Shown one piece after another: positions 26,488-35,249 of a stretch of DNA of 64,000 nt. A model generated the notes under the pieces. It had not been told where the DNA came from, did not search any database, and saw only the letters and a list, made by a program, of their open reading frames with translations. Source of the stretch: JANWXD01 sp035575135 (GTDB lineage Bacteria; Acidobacteriota; Terriglobia; Bryobacterales; Bryobacteraceae); assembly GCA_035575135.1 (NCBI GenBank), contig DATLYE010000005.1, forward strand, positions 100,108 to 164,107, read 5' to 3'. The position numbers and the translations under genes were made by a program. Within the stretch, counting starts at the first letter, position 1. Every line of letters begins with the position of its first letter.

Positions 26488-26569
26488 GCAGCGCTTCGCA
26501 GCCCAGCGCCAGAAATCGCTCCCAGGCGGGCGCAACATCGGAAACCCCCAGCGGCCGGCGAGCAAGATC

Positions 26570-28216
26570 TCACCGCCGCAGCAACAGCAGCCAGTCTCCC
26601 TGTGCCGGCGTTTTGACCTCGATCCCCCGGACGGCATCCCAGCGCCCGGCGGCGGAGCGCGCCCCCGTGCGCGGGTTGATCCATTCGCCGCGCACCGCAC
26701 CGCCGAAGCCGCTCAGATCCAGCTTCACCGTGGGATTGGCCGGCAGATAGATCAGCGCAAAGCGCCCGTCTTCCGAGCGGGCCGGCATCGGGTAGGAAAG
26801 GAACGTTTCGTCGTGCGGATCTTCGGCCAGCAGTCCGCGGTCCGGGCGAAGTTTCCACCACGCGATGGAATCGAAGACGTCGCGCAGGATCTTCATCTGG
26901 CGCGCCCCGGGGTAGTCGAGACATTCAAACCACGGATCGGCGACGCCGCTGTTGGGATGATCCAGAGGCACCTCCGGCTTGCGCGCCCAATACCAGATCC
27001 CGTGGGCCCCGTAGGACACTCCCGCCGGCGGGGCGGCCAGCAGGCTGTAGTAGACCGCCCGGCGCACTTCCGCATCCGTGATTCGCGCCCGGGCCTGATA
27101 AGAAAGGTGACCTTCGTAGTTCGGCTCGCCGTCAATCACCGGGCGGGGCGGCTCCAGGGTCCAGTCCTTCGCGGGCCCCTCCGTGGCGTTCCAGCGCCAC
27201 TTGCGCGCGTCGCTGCCGTGACCGCTCTGGTAGAGGAAGAAATCCAGCCAGGGTTCGTCCTTGTATTCGGCCCACGGCGACTGCATGCCGCGCGGGTGCA
27301 GGGTCACGGGCCGCCGCGGTTCACCCTGCGGAAACACCGCACGGCCGATTGTTTTCCACCGCTCTGCGTTCGCTCCCCGGTAGTCGCCGTCCCCGCCTAA
27401 GAACCAGATCACGTGCCAGGCGCCGTAGCGCGCCACCATATACTGCGCCAGCAGGATGGCCTGATCGGAGGGCAGCCACACACCCGGACTCTCTTTTTCT
27501 TTCGAGCTGAGAGCCCATAACAGCACGGGAACGGCCACGAGCCCGTGCCGGTTGAGGGCCTCGAACTTCGAATCCATACGCCGGAAGAACCCCGGATGGA
27601 TCTGGATGCGATCCGTTCCGGTAAATGCCACCTGCCCCAGCTCGTCGCGGCGTCCGGCGCGCCACTGGGTCATGACGAACTGCACGGCGGTAAACCGCTT
27701 GGAGGAGCGGTCCGCAAGATACCGTTCCCATTCTTCGCGCGTGGACATGAGCGCGCCGTTCCAGGCCGTGTCGCTCAGAAAAAACCAGGGCGTGCCGTCT
27801 GCATGGACGAAATACCGCCGGTTCGGAGAAAGGCGCGGAGCCCCACGGCGGTACAGCGCGTTGGTACCCCGGTAAGGCACGATCTTGAAGCGCCCGCTCC
27901 GTTCGTGCAATCCGCTGTCGGAGGGGTCCGAACACTGCGAGCGCCACCCCCATTCGCCGGTGATTTCAGGAGAAAAGCGGGCTTTCCAGGTCCGCTCGCC
28001 GTCCCAAAACGCCCGGACCTGCCGCAAGGCGCCGCCCGGACCGCGGAACTCCACCGTCACCTGAACGTCCCTGAGCGGATCGGAATGTTCCTTGGCCGCC
28101 GTGAGTGTGATCTCGAAGATCCCGTGGCGGTGGACCTGCGCCGGCAGGCCCATGGCGAAGGACACCAAAAGCAAGCTCGAGGCCACAATTGCCGGTTTCA
28201 GCACCACCTCACGCAT
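26570..28216 (-). CDS. Secreted apiosidase-like glycoside hydrolase (DUF5060/DUF4038)
   Basis: A 548-residue secreted protein. A signal peptide (VASSLLLVSFAMGLPAQ) precedes a DUF5060-like beta domain (FEITLTAAKEHSDPLRDVQVTVEF, FSPEITGEWGW). A DUF4038-type TIM barrel follows (RYFVHADGTPWFFLSDTAWNG, VIWFLGGDGDY, VIDGEPNYEGH), with acidic residues at the expected catalytic strand ends. A C-terminal collagen-binding-like beta domain ends the protein. Related proteins are apiosidases (GH140-like) acting on plant rhamnogalacturonan II. The specific sugar is inferred. The ATG at 28216 directly precedes the signal peptide. Confidence 0.8.
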   Translation of the reverse strand: MREVVLKPAIVASSLLLVSFAMGLPAQVHRHGIFEITLTAAKEHSDPLRDVQVTVEFRGPGGALRQVRAFWDGERTWKARFSPEITGEWGWRSQCSDPSDSGLHERSGRFKIVPYRGTNALYRRGAPRLSPNRRYFVHADGTPWFFLSDTAWNGALMSTREEWERYLADRSSKRFTAVQFVMTQWRAGRRDELGQVAFTGTDRIQIHPGFFRRMDSKFEALNRHGLVAVPVLLWALSSKEKESPGVWLPSDQAILLAQYMVARYGAWHVIWFLGGDGDYRGANAERWKTIGRAVFPQGEPRRPVTLHPRGMQSPWAEYKDEPWLDFFLYQSGHGSDARKWRWNATEGPAKDWTLEPPRPVIDGEPNYEGHLSYQARARITDAEVRRAVYYSLLAAPPAGVSYGAHGIWYWARKPEVPLDHPNSGVADPWFECLDYPGARQMKILRDVFDSIAWWKLRPDRGLLAEDPHDETFLSYPMPARSEDGRFALIYLPANPTVKLDLSGFGGAVRGEWINPRTGARSAAGRWDAVRGIEVKTPAQGDWLLLLRR

Positions 28217-28230
28217 TGTAGCTTTAGCGG

Positions 28231-28719
28231 CTACTGCTTCTCCGACAGGTATCCCGTCAGTGTGACGCTGGCCGCGCCCGTGCCCCAGCCACCGGTTCGG
28301 GCTACCTTCACGACAACCTCGGTTCCGCCGTCCGCGTAAATGCGCAGCCACTGCCGGAGACGAATCACGTCGTAGTCGATCCCCGGAATCCGCTGCCAGT
28401 CCGGCCGCGAAGGAACCAGAAAATGCGTGGCTGTCTCGCCTCCCACCGTGGTCTGGACCGCTACCAGAAGATTCTGGCCGAAAGGAACGTCCCCACTGGC
28501 GGAGACGTACTCGATGACAAGCTGCGCGCCGGCCGGCACCCGAAAGGAGGCAGCGTTCTGGCGAAAGGCCAGCGGAATGGCGACCTCACGCTGAAACGGT
28601 CGTGGGACCCGCCGGGGCACGTCCGGGTGGCCTTCGGCTTGCCCGGCGAATGCCGGCACGAATCCGCCGAGCATCAGGCTCACCAAGCTCGCAACAGAAA
28701 TCCGCTTGCAGCCATTCAT
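28231..28719 (-). CDS. Secreted hypothetical protein
   Basis: A 162-residue protein with a signal peptide (VASLVSLMLGGFVPAFA). The mature part is beta-rich with no motif I recognise (LAFRQNAASFRVPAGAQLVIEYVSAS, GGTEVVVKVART). It lies 14 nt upstream of the glycoside hydrolase gene and could be cotranscribed. The beta-sandwich look suggests binding rather than catalysis, but this is a guess. Confidence 0.6.
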   Translation of the reverse strand: MNGCKRISVASLVSLMLGGFVPAFAGQAEGHPDVPRRVPRPFQREVAIPLAFRQNAASFRVPAGAQLVIEYVSASGDVPFGQNLLVAVQTTVGGETATHFLVPSRPDWQRIPGIDYDVIRLRQWLRIYADGGTEVVVKVARTGGWGTGAASVTLTGYLSEKQ

Positions 28720-28789
28720 GTGGCGCCCCCTGCGAGGTTATCGTCGCGCATCGGCCGGCGGCTGGCAACTGCCGGCAGCCCGGCCGCCC

Positions 28790-29566
28790 TCAGCGAATCG
28801 GAGAATACGGCGCAGCCCGGTAGAGCGCGATTTGAATCACGCTGGCGATCTGCCCGTGCCGCTCGATGGACTCCTGCCGCACTTTGATCCACTCCGGATC
28901 CGCCGCAAAGGCGTTCCATGCTTTCTCGCGCGCGGCCAGATCGTCGAAAGGTATCAAGTAAGTCAGGTTGGGCATGTTCGGGCCGATCACGGTCGAAGTG
29001 TAAAGCACCGGGTGCACACCCACGCGATGGAAAATCTTGATCTCCGGCCCCTCGAACCGTTCGTGCAGGGCCTTCAGCTGCCGCCAGGTCGGCGAATGGT
29101 AAACGCGCAGCTCAAAAATGCGCGGCGCCTTGGGAGGAGGGTCCAGCGGAACCACTTCCGGAGAATAGGCCGCCGCCTCCAGCAGGATGTTGTGCTGCTG
29201 CTCGAAGGGAGGCTCGGGCCCCTCCTGCCAGGTTTCGAACGCCTTCGCGAGCGCAGCGTCCTCGAGAAGCTTCGCGCGCACCTGCCACATCTCCGCCACC
29301 GACTGAAATCCCAAGAACACGGCCACCTGAGGCATGTGCGGCGCCACCAGCGCCTCGAGCACGATCTTCGGTCCGCCATGAACTTGGTTTAAGGCCGGCA
29401 GCACCGCCTGACTCAGGTAGTTGTGCAAGCGGCCGAGCTGCGTGCCATGCTTGAGATAAAACGTCTCCAGCAGATACAGTCGCGTCTTGCGCTCCTCAGG
29501 AGCCGGCTGCTGGCCTGCCAGCACGCTGAATCCTCCCAATACTCCCACGAATGATCTCCGGTCCAT
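28790..29566 (-). CDS. NIPSNAP family protein, two domains, exported
   Basis: A 258-residue protein with a Tat-like leader (MDRRSFVGVLGGFSVLAG) followed by two tandem NIPSNAP/ferredoxin-like domains: one near residues 25-130 (YLLETFYLKHGTQLGRLHNYL), the other near 145-255 (IFELRVYHSPTWRQLKALHERF, NLTYLIPFDDLAAREKAWNAF). NIPSNAP domains are small alpha-beta folds of unclear function. The start at 29566 puts the twin-arginine leader at the N-terminus. It is divergent from the phosphoesterase gene by 52 nt. Confidence 0.85.
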   Translation of the reverse strand: MDRRSFVGVLGGFSVLAGQQPAPEERKTRLYLLETFYLKHGTQLGRLHNYLSQAVLPALNQVHGGPKIVLEALVAPHMPQVAVFLGFQSVAEMWQVRAKLLEDAALAKAFETWQEGPEPPFEQQHNILLEAAAYSPEVVPLDPPPKAPRIFELRVYHSPTWRQLKALHERFEGPEIKIFHRVGVHPVLYTSTVIGPNMPNLTYLIPFDDLAAREKAWNAFAADPEWIKVRQESIERHGQIASVIQIALYRAAPYSPIR

Positions 29567-29618
29567 TCTGCAATCATTGCCTCCGCTCCGGCAGGCACGG
29601 TATAAACAGTGGTGCGGC

Positions 29619-32243
29619 ATGCCCGCCATCTTACTTATCTGCGCCGCGGTGGCGGCCCTGAGCGCCGACTATCGCGCTCCCGCAGGCACCCGCCCTGCAA
29701 TGCGCCGGCCCGGGGCCGAAACCGTACTGCCAGGCGGGCGGCTCATCCTGCCCCTCGGCCGTCATTACCACACCGGAGCAGGTCCTTTCGGATTGGCCGT
29801 CAGTCCCCAAGGCAAGACCGTCGCGACCGCCAACCTGGGCCCGCAGCGCTATTCCATTACTGTACTTCACAAAGACGATCGCCGCTGGCGCGTGGAACAC
29901 CACGAGCCGCGCAATGCGGATGCCGTCCGCGAGACTTGGCGCGGCGTTTCCATCGGCATCGCCTTCAACTCGGAAAACGACCTCTACGTCGCCGAAGGAG
30001 ATTCGGGGCGCGTGCTCCTGCTCGACGCACGCAGTGGCAAGATCCGGCGCAGCTACGACCTCAACCGGGGCGGCTTTCGTGACAGCTACACAGGGGATCT
30101 CGCTCTCGACCGTGCCCGCGGACTGCTCTACGTACTCGACCAGGCCAACTTTCGGCTTGTGATTCTCGATCTGCGCCGGCGTACCCTCCTGTCCTCCGTC
30201 CGCGTCGGCCGCCTGCCTTTCGCAGTGGCCCTGGCGCCGGACGGGCGGCGGGCTTACGTGACCCATGTCGGCATGCTCGACTACCGGCCCATTCCCGGCG
30301 CAGATCCGCTTCGGCCCAAGGAAAGCGGCCTTCCGTTCCCGGCGTTCGGTTTCCCTTCGCCGGAGGCGTTTGAAGGCGCACGCCGGGAAACAGAAGCCGG
30401 GCCCGTGGACGTTCCCGGCGTGGGCACGCCCGCTGACGCTGAGTCTTGTTCGCTGGCAGTCGTCAATGTGGAGAATCCCAGCAGTCCGCGCGTGGAAACG
30501 TTCGTGAAAACGGGAGTCCCGTTCGGCCCGAGCAGTCTCGGGTGCAGCAGTCCCTCCGGAGTCGTGGCGACCGCAGACCGTGTCTATGTTTCCAACGCCC
30601 ATAACGACTCGATCACCGTCATTGACGCAAAGTCCAACCGGTTATTCGCTGAGATCCTGCTCCGCGTTCCGGGCCTCGAACATCTGCGAGGACTCCTGCC
30701 CTCCGGCATGGCTTTCCACGAGCCGAGCGGCTGGCTTTTGGTGGCGGAAGCCGGCATCAACGCCGTGGGTGTGATTGACACGCAGAGCGGGCGCGTGCTC
30801 GGGCATTTGCCCGCAGCCTGGTTTCCCACCCGCGTGGCGCTCGATCGCGACACGGTCTTCGTTGCTAGCGCCGGAGGACACGGCACGGGGCCCAACGCAA
30901 GTCTGCGCGAGCCCTATCGGGACACCTTCCAAGGACTGCTGCGCCGGGGCGCGATCTCGGTGTTCCCGCTTCCCGGCAGAGAGGAACTCGACGGCCACAC
31001 GGCTCGGGTGTGGCGGCTCAACGGATTCCTTCCGGCGCGGGAGCCGCCGGCGGCGCTGCCGGAGGCGATCCGCCACGTGGTGCTGATCGTCAAAGAGGAC
31101 CGCAGCTTCGATGACGTCCTCGGCGACATCACCGCCGCCTCGAACGGGCCCGTCATGGCCGCCCCGGCGCTCGCACGCTTCGGCCGGCGAGGCTACGTCT
31201 ATCAGGAGCGCGGAACGTTTGCCGCGCGCCTCCACCTCCGCAACCTGAACGTAACTCCCAACCACCACGAAATGGCCGCCCGCTGGGCCTTCAGCGACAA
31301 TTTCTACGCGGCCTCACAGACTAGCGCGGAAGGCCACCACTGGCTGGTCGGCGCCTACCCCAACTTGTGGGTCGCGACGTCGTCGGCGGCCGGATTCGGC
31401 GGTCGTAAAGCTTTCCGGTTTCCCACCGCTGCTCCCGGCCGCCTGGCGTTTGCGGGCGGCGCCGCATCGCTCCACCCGGAAGGTGTGCCCGAGGCCGGCT
31501 CTCTCTGGCACCATCTGGAGCGCCACGGCGTGAGCTTTCGCAACTACGGCGAGGGCCTGGAGCTGGCGGGCGTCTACGCAGGACCCGGCTTGGAGCCTGC
31601 CGGTGCGCGCTATCTCACCAATGCACCCTTGCCGGAGCCCCTCTATCGCAACACCTGCCGCACCTATCCGCCGTTCAACACCGACATCCCCGACCAGTCC
31701 CGCGCGGACCGCTTCATCGAGGACATCGAGCACCGCTACCGCCGCGGCGGCGAAGCATTCCCGCGGTTCATCTACATTCATCTACCGAACGACCACACCG
31801 CGCGGCCGCGCCCCGGCCAGGGCTACCCCTTTGAGGCTTCCTACGTCGCCGACAACGATCTGGCGCTGGGGCGCATCGTCGAGTACCTCTCCCACTCGCC
31901 GTGGTGGCAACAGATGGCCGTTTTCATCACACAAGACGATGCTCAGGGCGGCCGGGATCACATTGATTCGCACCGCAGCCTGCTCCTGCTTGTGAGCCCC
32001 TACGCCAAACGCAACTACGTTTCCCGAGTGAATTCGAGCTTTCCGGGCCTGCTCAAGACCGTCTTCCGGCTCTTGGGAATTCCGCCGCTCAACCTGTTCG
32101 ATGCCGCGGCCTCGGATCTGTCGGACTTGTTCACCGAAGAGCCCGACTTCACGCCTTACAGGGCGGTCCCGCCCGACGCGCAGGTCTTCGATCCGGCGAT
32201 CGTGCGATCGTTAACCAGTGCGCCGCCGGACAGCTCCCGTTGA
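29619..32243 (+). CDS. Secreted beta-propeller / phosphoesterase fusion
   Basis: An 874-residue protein. A signal peptide (LLICAAVAALSADY) leads into a YVTN/YncE-like beta-propeller of about 450 residues (GPFGLAVSPQGKTVATANLG, RVYVSNAHNDSITVID). The C-terminal part is a phosphoesterase of the alkaline-phosphatase superfamily (PF04185-like): HVVLIVKEDRSFDDVLGD, NVTPNHHEMAARWAFSDNFY, FIYIHLPNDHTA and VFITQDDAQGGRDHID. These carry the metal-binding residues, although the family's usual ENRSFD reads EDRSFD. Such fusions are common in Acidobacteriota and related soil bacteria. The substrate is unknown. Confidence 0.85.
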   Translation: MPAILLICAAVAALSADYRAPAGTRPAMRRPGAETVLPGGRLILPLGRHYHTGAGPFGLAVSPQGKTVATANLGPQRYSITVLHKDDRRWRVEHHEPRNADAVRETWRGVSIGIAFNSENDLYVAEGDSGRVLLLDARSGKIRRSYDLNRGGFRDSYTGDLALDRARGLLYVLDQANFRLVILDLRRRTLLSSVRVGRLPFAVALAPDGRRAYVTHVGMLDYRPIPGADPLRPKESGLPFPAFGFPSPEAFEGARRETEAGPVDVPGVGTPADAESCSLAVVNVENPSSPRVETFVKTGVPFGPSSLGCSSPSGVVATADRVYVSNAHNDSITVIDAKSNRLFAEILLRVPGLEHLRGLLPSGMAFHEPSGWLLVAEAGINAVGVIDTQSGRVLGHLPAAWFPTRVALDRDTVFVASAGGHGTGPNASLREPYRDTFQGLLRRGAISVFPLPGREELDGHTARVWRLNGFLPAREPPAALPEAIRHVVLIVKEDRSFDDVLGDITAASNGPVMAAPALARFGRRGYVYQERGTFAARLHLRNLNVTPNHHEMAARWAFSDNFYAASQTSAEGHHWLVGAYPNLWVATSSAAGFGGRKAFRFPTAAPGRLAFAGGAASLHPEGVPEAGSLWHHLERHGVSFRNYGEGLELAGVYAGPGLEPAGARYLTNAPLPEPLYRNTCRTYPPFNTDIPDQSRADRFIEDIEHRYRRGGEAFPRFIYIHLPNDHTARPRPGQGYPFEASYVADNDLALGRIVEYLSHSPWWQQMAVFITQDDAQGGRDHIDSHRSLLLLVSPYAKRNYVSRVNSSFPGLLKTVFRLLGIPPLNLFDAAASDLSDLFTEEPDFTPYRAVPPDAQVFDPAIVRSLTSAPPDSSR

Positions 32244-32417
32244 GTGTTACCACCGCATCCCCCTCGATCGCCGTGCGGGTTGCCGGGTGCGGGCGCAGGC
32301 GCTCTGACATGTTCATCTTTGCGCCCCGCCGGCGGGTACTTCCTGCCGCTCCAAAAGTGATATGCTGTCTCCCGGCGCCATGCCGAAATATCTTCCCCTG
32401 TTCCAAGGAGAGACGCT

Positions 32418-33377
32418 GTGAAGGTTGGAGTGTTCACCGTTTTGATGTCGGATCTTCCGCTCAAGCAGGTCATCCAGAAGCTCAAAGGACTGGGCATTGA
32501 CACCATCGAACTCGGCACGGGCAACTACCCGGGCGACGCTCACTGCAAGCTGTCCATGCTCGACAACGAAAACGAGCTCAAAGAGTTCAAGAAGATGCTG
32601 GACGACAACGGCATCACCGTGAGCGCCCTGAGCTGCCACGGCGAGCCGCTGCACCCCGATCCGGCCGTCTCCGGCAAGGCCCAGGAGATCAGCCGTAAAA
32701 CGATCCTGCTCGCCGAAAAGCTCGGCGTTCCGGTCGTAATTGATTTCTCAGGCTGCCCCGGCGACAGTGACAATGCCAAATACCCCAACTGGGTGGTCTC
32801 GCCCTGGCCGCCGCACTACCAGGAACTCCTGGCCTGGCAGTGGGAGAAAAAAGTCGCCCCCTACTGGACCGAGCGAGCCAAGTTCGCCGCAGACCACGGG
32901 GTGAAGATCGCCATCGAGATGCATCCCGGCTACGTGGTCTACAGCCCGGAAACCTTGCTCAAACTGCGTTCGATCGCCGGAAACAACATCGGCTGTAACT
33001 TCGACCCCAGTCACATGTTCTGGCAGGGCATTGATCCCTGCGCCGCCGTGCGCATCCTGGGTGACGCCGTCTTCCACGTCCACGCCAAGGACACCCAGAT
33101 CTATCCCGTCAACCTTCCGAAGAGCGGCGTGCTGGACATGAAGCGCTACACCGACGAGCGCAACCGCGCCTGGATCTTCCGCACCTGCGGCTGGGGCCAC
33201 GGAGCGGACTTCTGGCGCGAATTCGTCTCCACGTTGCGAATGGTCGGCTATGACTACGTGCTCTCCATCGAGCACGAAGACAGCCTCATGTCTCCCGAAG
33301 AAGGCCTGACCAAGGCCATCAATTTCCTCAAGGATATCGTCATCCGCGAGAAACCCGGCGTCGCCTACTGGGCCTGA
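32418..33377 (+). CDS. Sugar phosphate isomerase/epimerase (xylose-isomerase-like TIM barrel)
   Basis: A 319-residue TIM-barrel protein of the xylose-isomerase-like/AP endonuclease 2 superfamily. The metal-site pattern is visible: GVKIAIEMHPGYVVY, IGCNFDPSHMFWQG, FHVHAKDTQ and DYVLSIEHED supply Glu, Asp, His and Glu ligands. The GTG start at 32418 follows an AAGGAGAG ribosome binding site. The family isomerises or epimerises sugars or polyols; the substrate is not evident. It precedes the ceramidase-like gene by 26 nt. Confidence 0.9.
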   Translation: MKVGVFTVLMSDLPLKQVIQKLKGLGIDTIELGTGNYPGDAHCKLSMLDNENELKEFKKMLDDNGITVSALSCHGEPLHPDPAVSGKAQEISRKTILLAEKLGVPVVIDFSGCPGDSDNAKYPNWVVSPWPPHYQELLAWQWEKKVAPYWTERAKFAADHGVKIAIEMHPGYVVYSPETLLKLRSIAGNNIGCNFDPSHMFWQGIDPCAAVRILGDAVFHVHAKDTQIYPVNLPKSGVLDMKRYTDERNRAWIFRTCGWGHGADFWREFVSTLRMVGYDYVLSIEHEDSLMSPEEGLTKAINFLKDIVIREKPGVAYWA

Positions 33378-33403
33378 CGCCGCCGCGGCGAGGAACCGGC
33401 GGG

Positions 33404-34798
33404 ATGCACGCCGTGCACAAGACCGCTTTCCGGCCGGCCGCCGTCCTCCTGCTGCTCCTCGCCGCGACCTCCGCTGCACCCGCCCAGCTGCGCGCCGGCG
33501 CCGCCAGGCGCACCATCACTCCGGATCTGGACAAGCACGGCCCCGTCTACCTGGCCGGATTCGGCCTGAACCGCCGCGCCACCGGCATCCACGACGATCT
33601 GTGGGCGCGGTGCCTGGCCCTCGAGGCCGGCGGACGCCGCCTGGCCTTGTGCGGTGTGGACTCGATCGGCCTCTTCTACGAGGATGTCCAAAAAATCCGG
33701 AGCGTTGTCCGCTCGCAGCTTGGCTCTCCCGCAGATGTCGTGGTGGCCTCCTCCCACGATCACCAGGCCCCGGACACCATGGGGCTGTGGGGACCGAGTC
33801 TCGGTGTGAGCGGCCTCAATGAGGCCTACAACGCCTTCCTCATCGAACGCACGGCCGAGGCCGCCCTCGCCGCCCTGCGCTCGCTTCGCCCCGCCCTCGT
33901 GCGCCTGGCTCGCTTCCACAGCCCGGAACTGGACGCCTTCATCCACGACAACCGCCCGCCGGTGGTCCACGATGCGGAACTGGTCGTCCTTTCCGCCTCC
34001 GAACGCGGCGGCGGCCCGATCGGGACTCTGGTCAACTGGGCGAACCATCCGGAGGCGCTGGGCTCGAAAAACACCTTGGTCACGGCGGATTATCCGGCCT
34101 ACCTGTACGCGCGCCTGGAAGAGCTCTCAGGCGGCGTAGCCGTCTTCATCAACGGCGCCATCGGCGGCATGCAATCGCCGCTCGGAGCCAAGCTCCGGGA
34201 CCCGGCCACCGGCGCCGAGGTCGCCGATGGAACCTTCCGCAAAGCAGAGCTCATCGGCCGGCGCGTGGCGGAACTGGCCGTCCAGGCCGTGCGTCACAGC
34301 GCCCCGGTAACGATCAACCGCATCGAGTATCGCGAACAGCTCATCTCCATCCCTGTGACCAATGCGGCGTTTCAAAAGGCCGCCGCGGCCGGCGTCTTCA
34401 AAGGCCGCAAGCCGATCCAGGCGGAAGCCAACACGACCACTCCCGTCGGATGCGTCCGCTTGAGCCGGGGACGGCGGCCCGTGCTGGAAATCGCCCTCGT
34501 GCCGGGAGAGCTCTACCCGGAGTTGAGCGTGGGCGGCGTCGAACGCTATGCCGGGGCCGACTTTCCCGACGCTCCCGCCGAAGCCCCCATCAAAACTCTG
34601 ATGCGCGCGCCGTACCGGATGCTGTTCGGTCTGGCCAACGACGAGATCGGATACATCATCCCCAAGGTGGAGTGGGACGAAAAGGAGCCGTGGCTCCAGA
34701 ACAGCCCCAGGCGCTGGTACGGCGAGGTGAACTCCGTGGGCCCCGACGCAGCTCCCCGCATCGTTGCCGCACTGCAGCAGCTTCTGGGAAAACGGTAG
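33404..34798 (+). CDS. Secreted neutral/alkaline ceramidase-like hydrolase
   Basis: A 464-residue secreted protein matching the N-terminal domain of neutral/alkaline non-lysosomal ceramidases. A signal peptide (AVLLLLLAATSAAPAQ) is followed by AAARRTITPDLD-like AGAARRTITPDLD, GIHDDLWARCLAL, VVASSHDHQAPDT (zinc His), LVNWANHPEALG and FINGAIGGMQSP. Bacteria of this group encode many such proteins, and true ceramidase activity is unproven. The C-terminal Ig-like domain of full ceramidases is absent, as usual for this subgroup. It is followed after 1 nt by an OsmC gene. Confidence 0.88.
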   Translation: MHAVHKTAFRPAAVLLLLLAATSAAPAQLRAGAARRTITPDLDKHGPVYLAGFGLNRRATGIHDDLWARCLALEAGGRRLALCGVDSIGLFYEDVQKIRSVVRSQLGSPADVVVASSHDHQAPDTMGLWGPSLGVSGLNEAYNAFLIERTAEAALAALRSLRPALVRLARFHSPELDAFIHDNRPPVVHDAELVVLSASERGGGPIGTLVNWANHPEALGSKNTLVTADYPAYLYARLEELSGGVAVFINGAIGGMQSPLGAKLRDPATGAEVADGTFRKAELIGRRVAELAVQAVRHSAPVTINRIEYREQLISIPVTNAAFQKAAAAGVFKGRKPIQAEANTTTPVGCVRLSRGRRPVLEIALVPGELYPELSVGGVERYAGADFPDAPAEAPIKTLMRAPYRMLFGLANDEIGYIIPKVEWDEKEPWLQNSPRRWYGEVNSVGPDAAPRIVAALQQLLGKR

Positions 34799-34799
34799 T

Positions 34800-35243
34800 A
34801 TGAGCGAACTGGTTAGCCAGTTTTCGATCACCGTGGACCAAGTCCGGGACTACGAGTTCCGCGTCCGCTTCGACAAGGAACACTTCCCGGAACTGCTCAT
34901 GGACGAGCCGCCGCCGCTCGGCCAGGACCGCGGGCCGAACGCCGGGCGTGTGCTCGCTGCCGCCATCGGCAATTGCCTGAGCGCGAGCCTGCTGTTCTGC
35001 GCCCGCAAAGCCCGCGTGCCGGTTGACAACCTCCACACCGAGGTGAAGGTGCACGTGGTTCGCAACGAAAACCGCCGGCTGCGCATCGGCAAGGTGGAGG
35101 TGGTGATCGATCCTCACATCCCCGAAGCCGAACGGGACAACGCGCGCCGCTGTCTCGAGCTGTTCGAGGATTTCTGCACCGTCACCGCCAGCGTCCGGCA
35201 GGGCATTGACGTGGCGGTGACGGTGAAGGGACTTACGGACTGA
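34800..35243 (+). CDS. OsmC family protein
   Basis: A 147-residue OsmC/Ohr-like protein that reduces organic hydroperoxides through two Cys residues. The first conserved Cys is in AAIGNCLSASLLFCARK and the second in LFEDFCTVTASVRQGI. The ATG at 34800 was chosen because it starts right after the ceramidase-like stop codon; it gives a normal family length. Convergent with norZ. Confidence 0.88.
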   Translation: MSELVSQFSITVDQVRDYEFRVRFDKEHFPELLMDEPPPLGQDRGPNAGRVLAAAIGNCLSASLLFCARKARVPVDNLHTEVKVHVVRNENRRLRIGKVEVVIDPHIPEAERDNARRCLELFEDFCTVTASVRQGIDVAVTVKGLTD

Positions 35244-35249
35244 GCGCCG

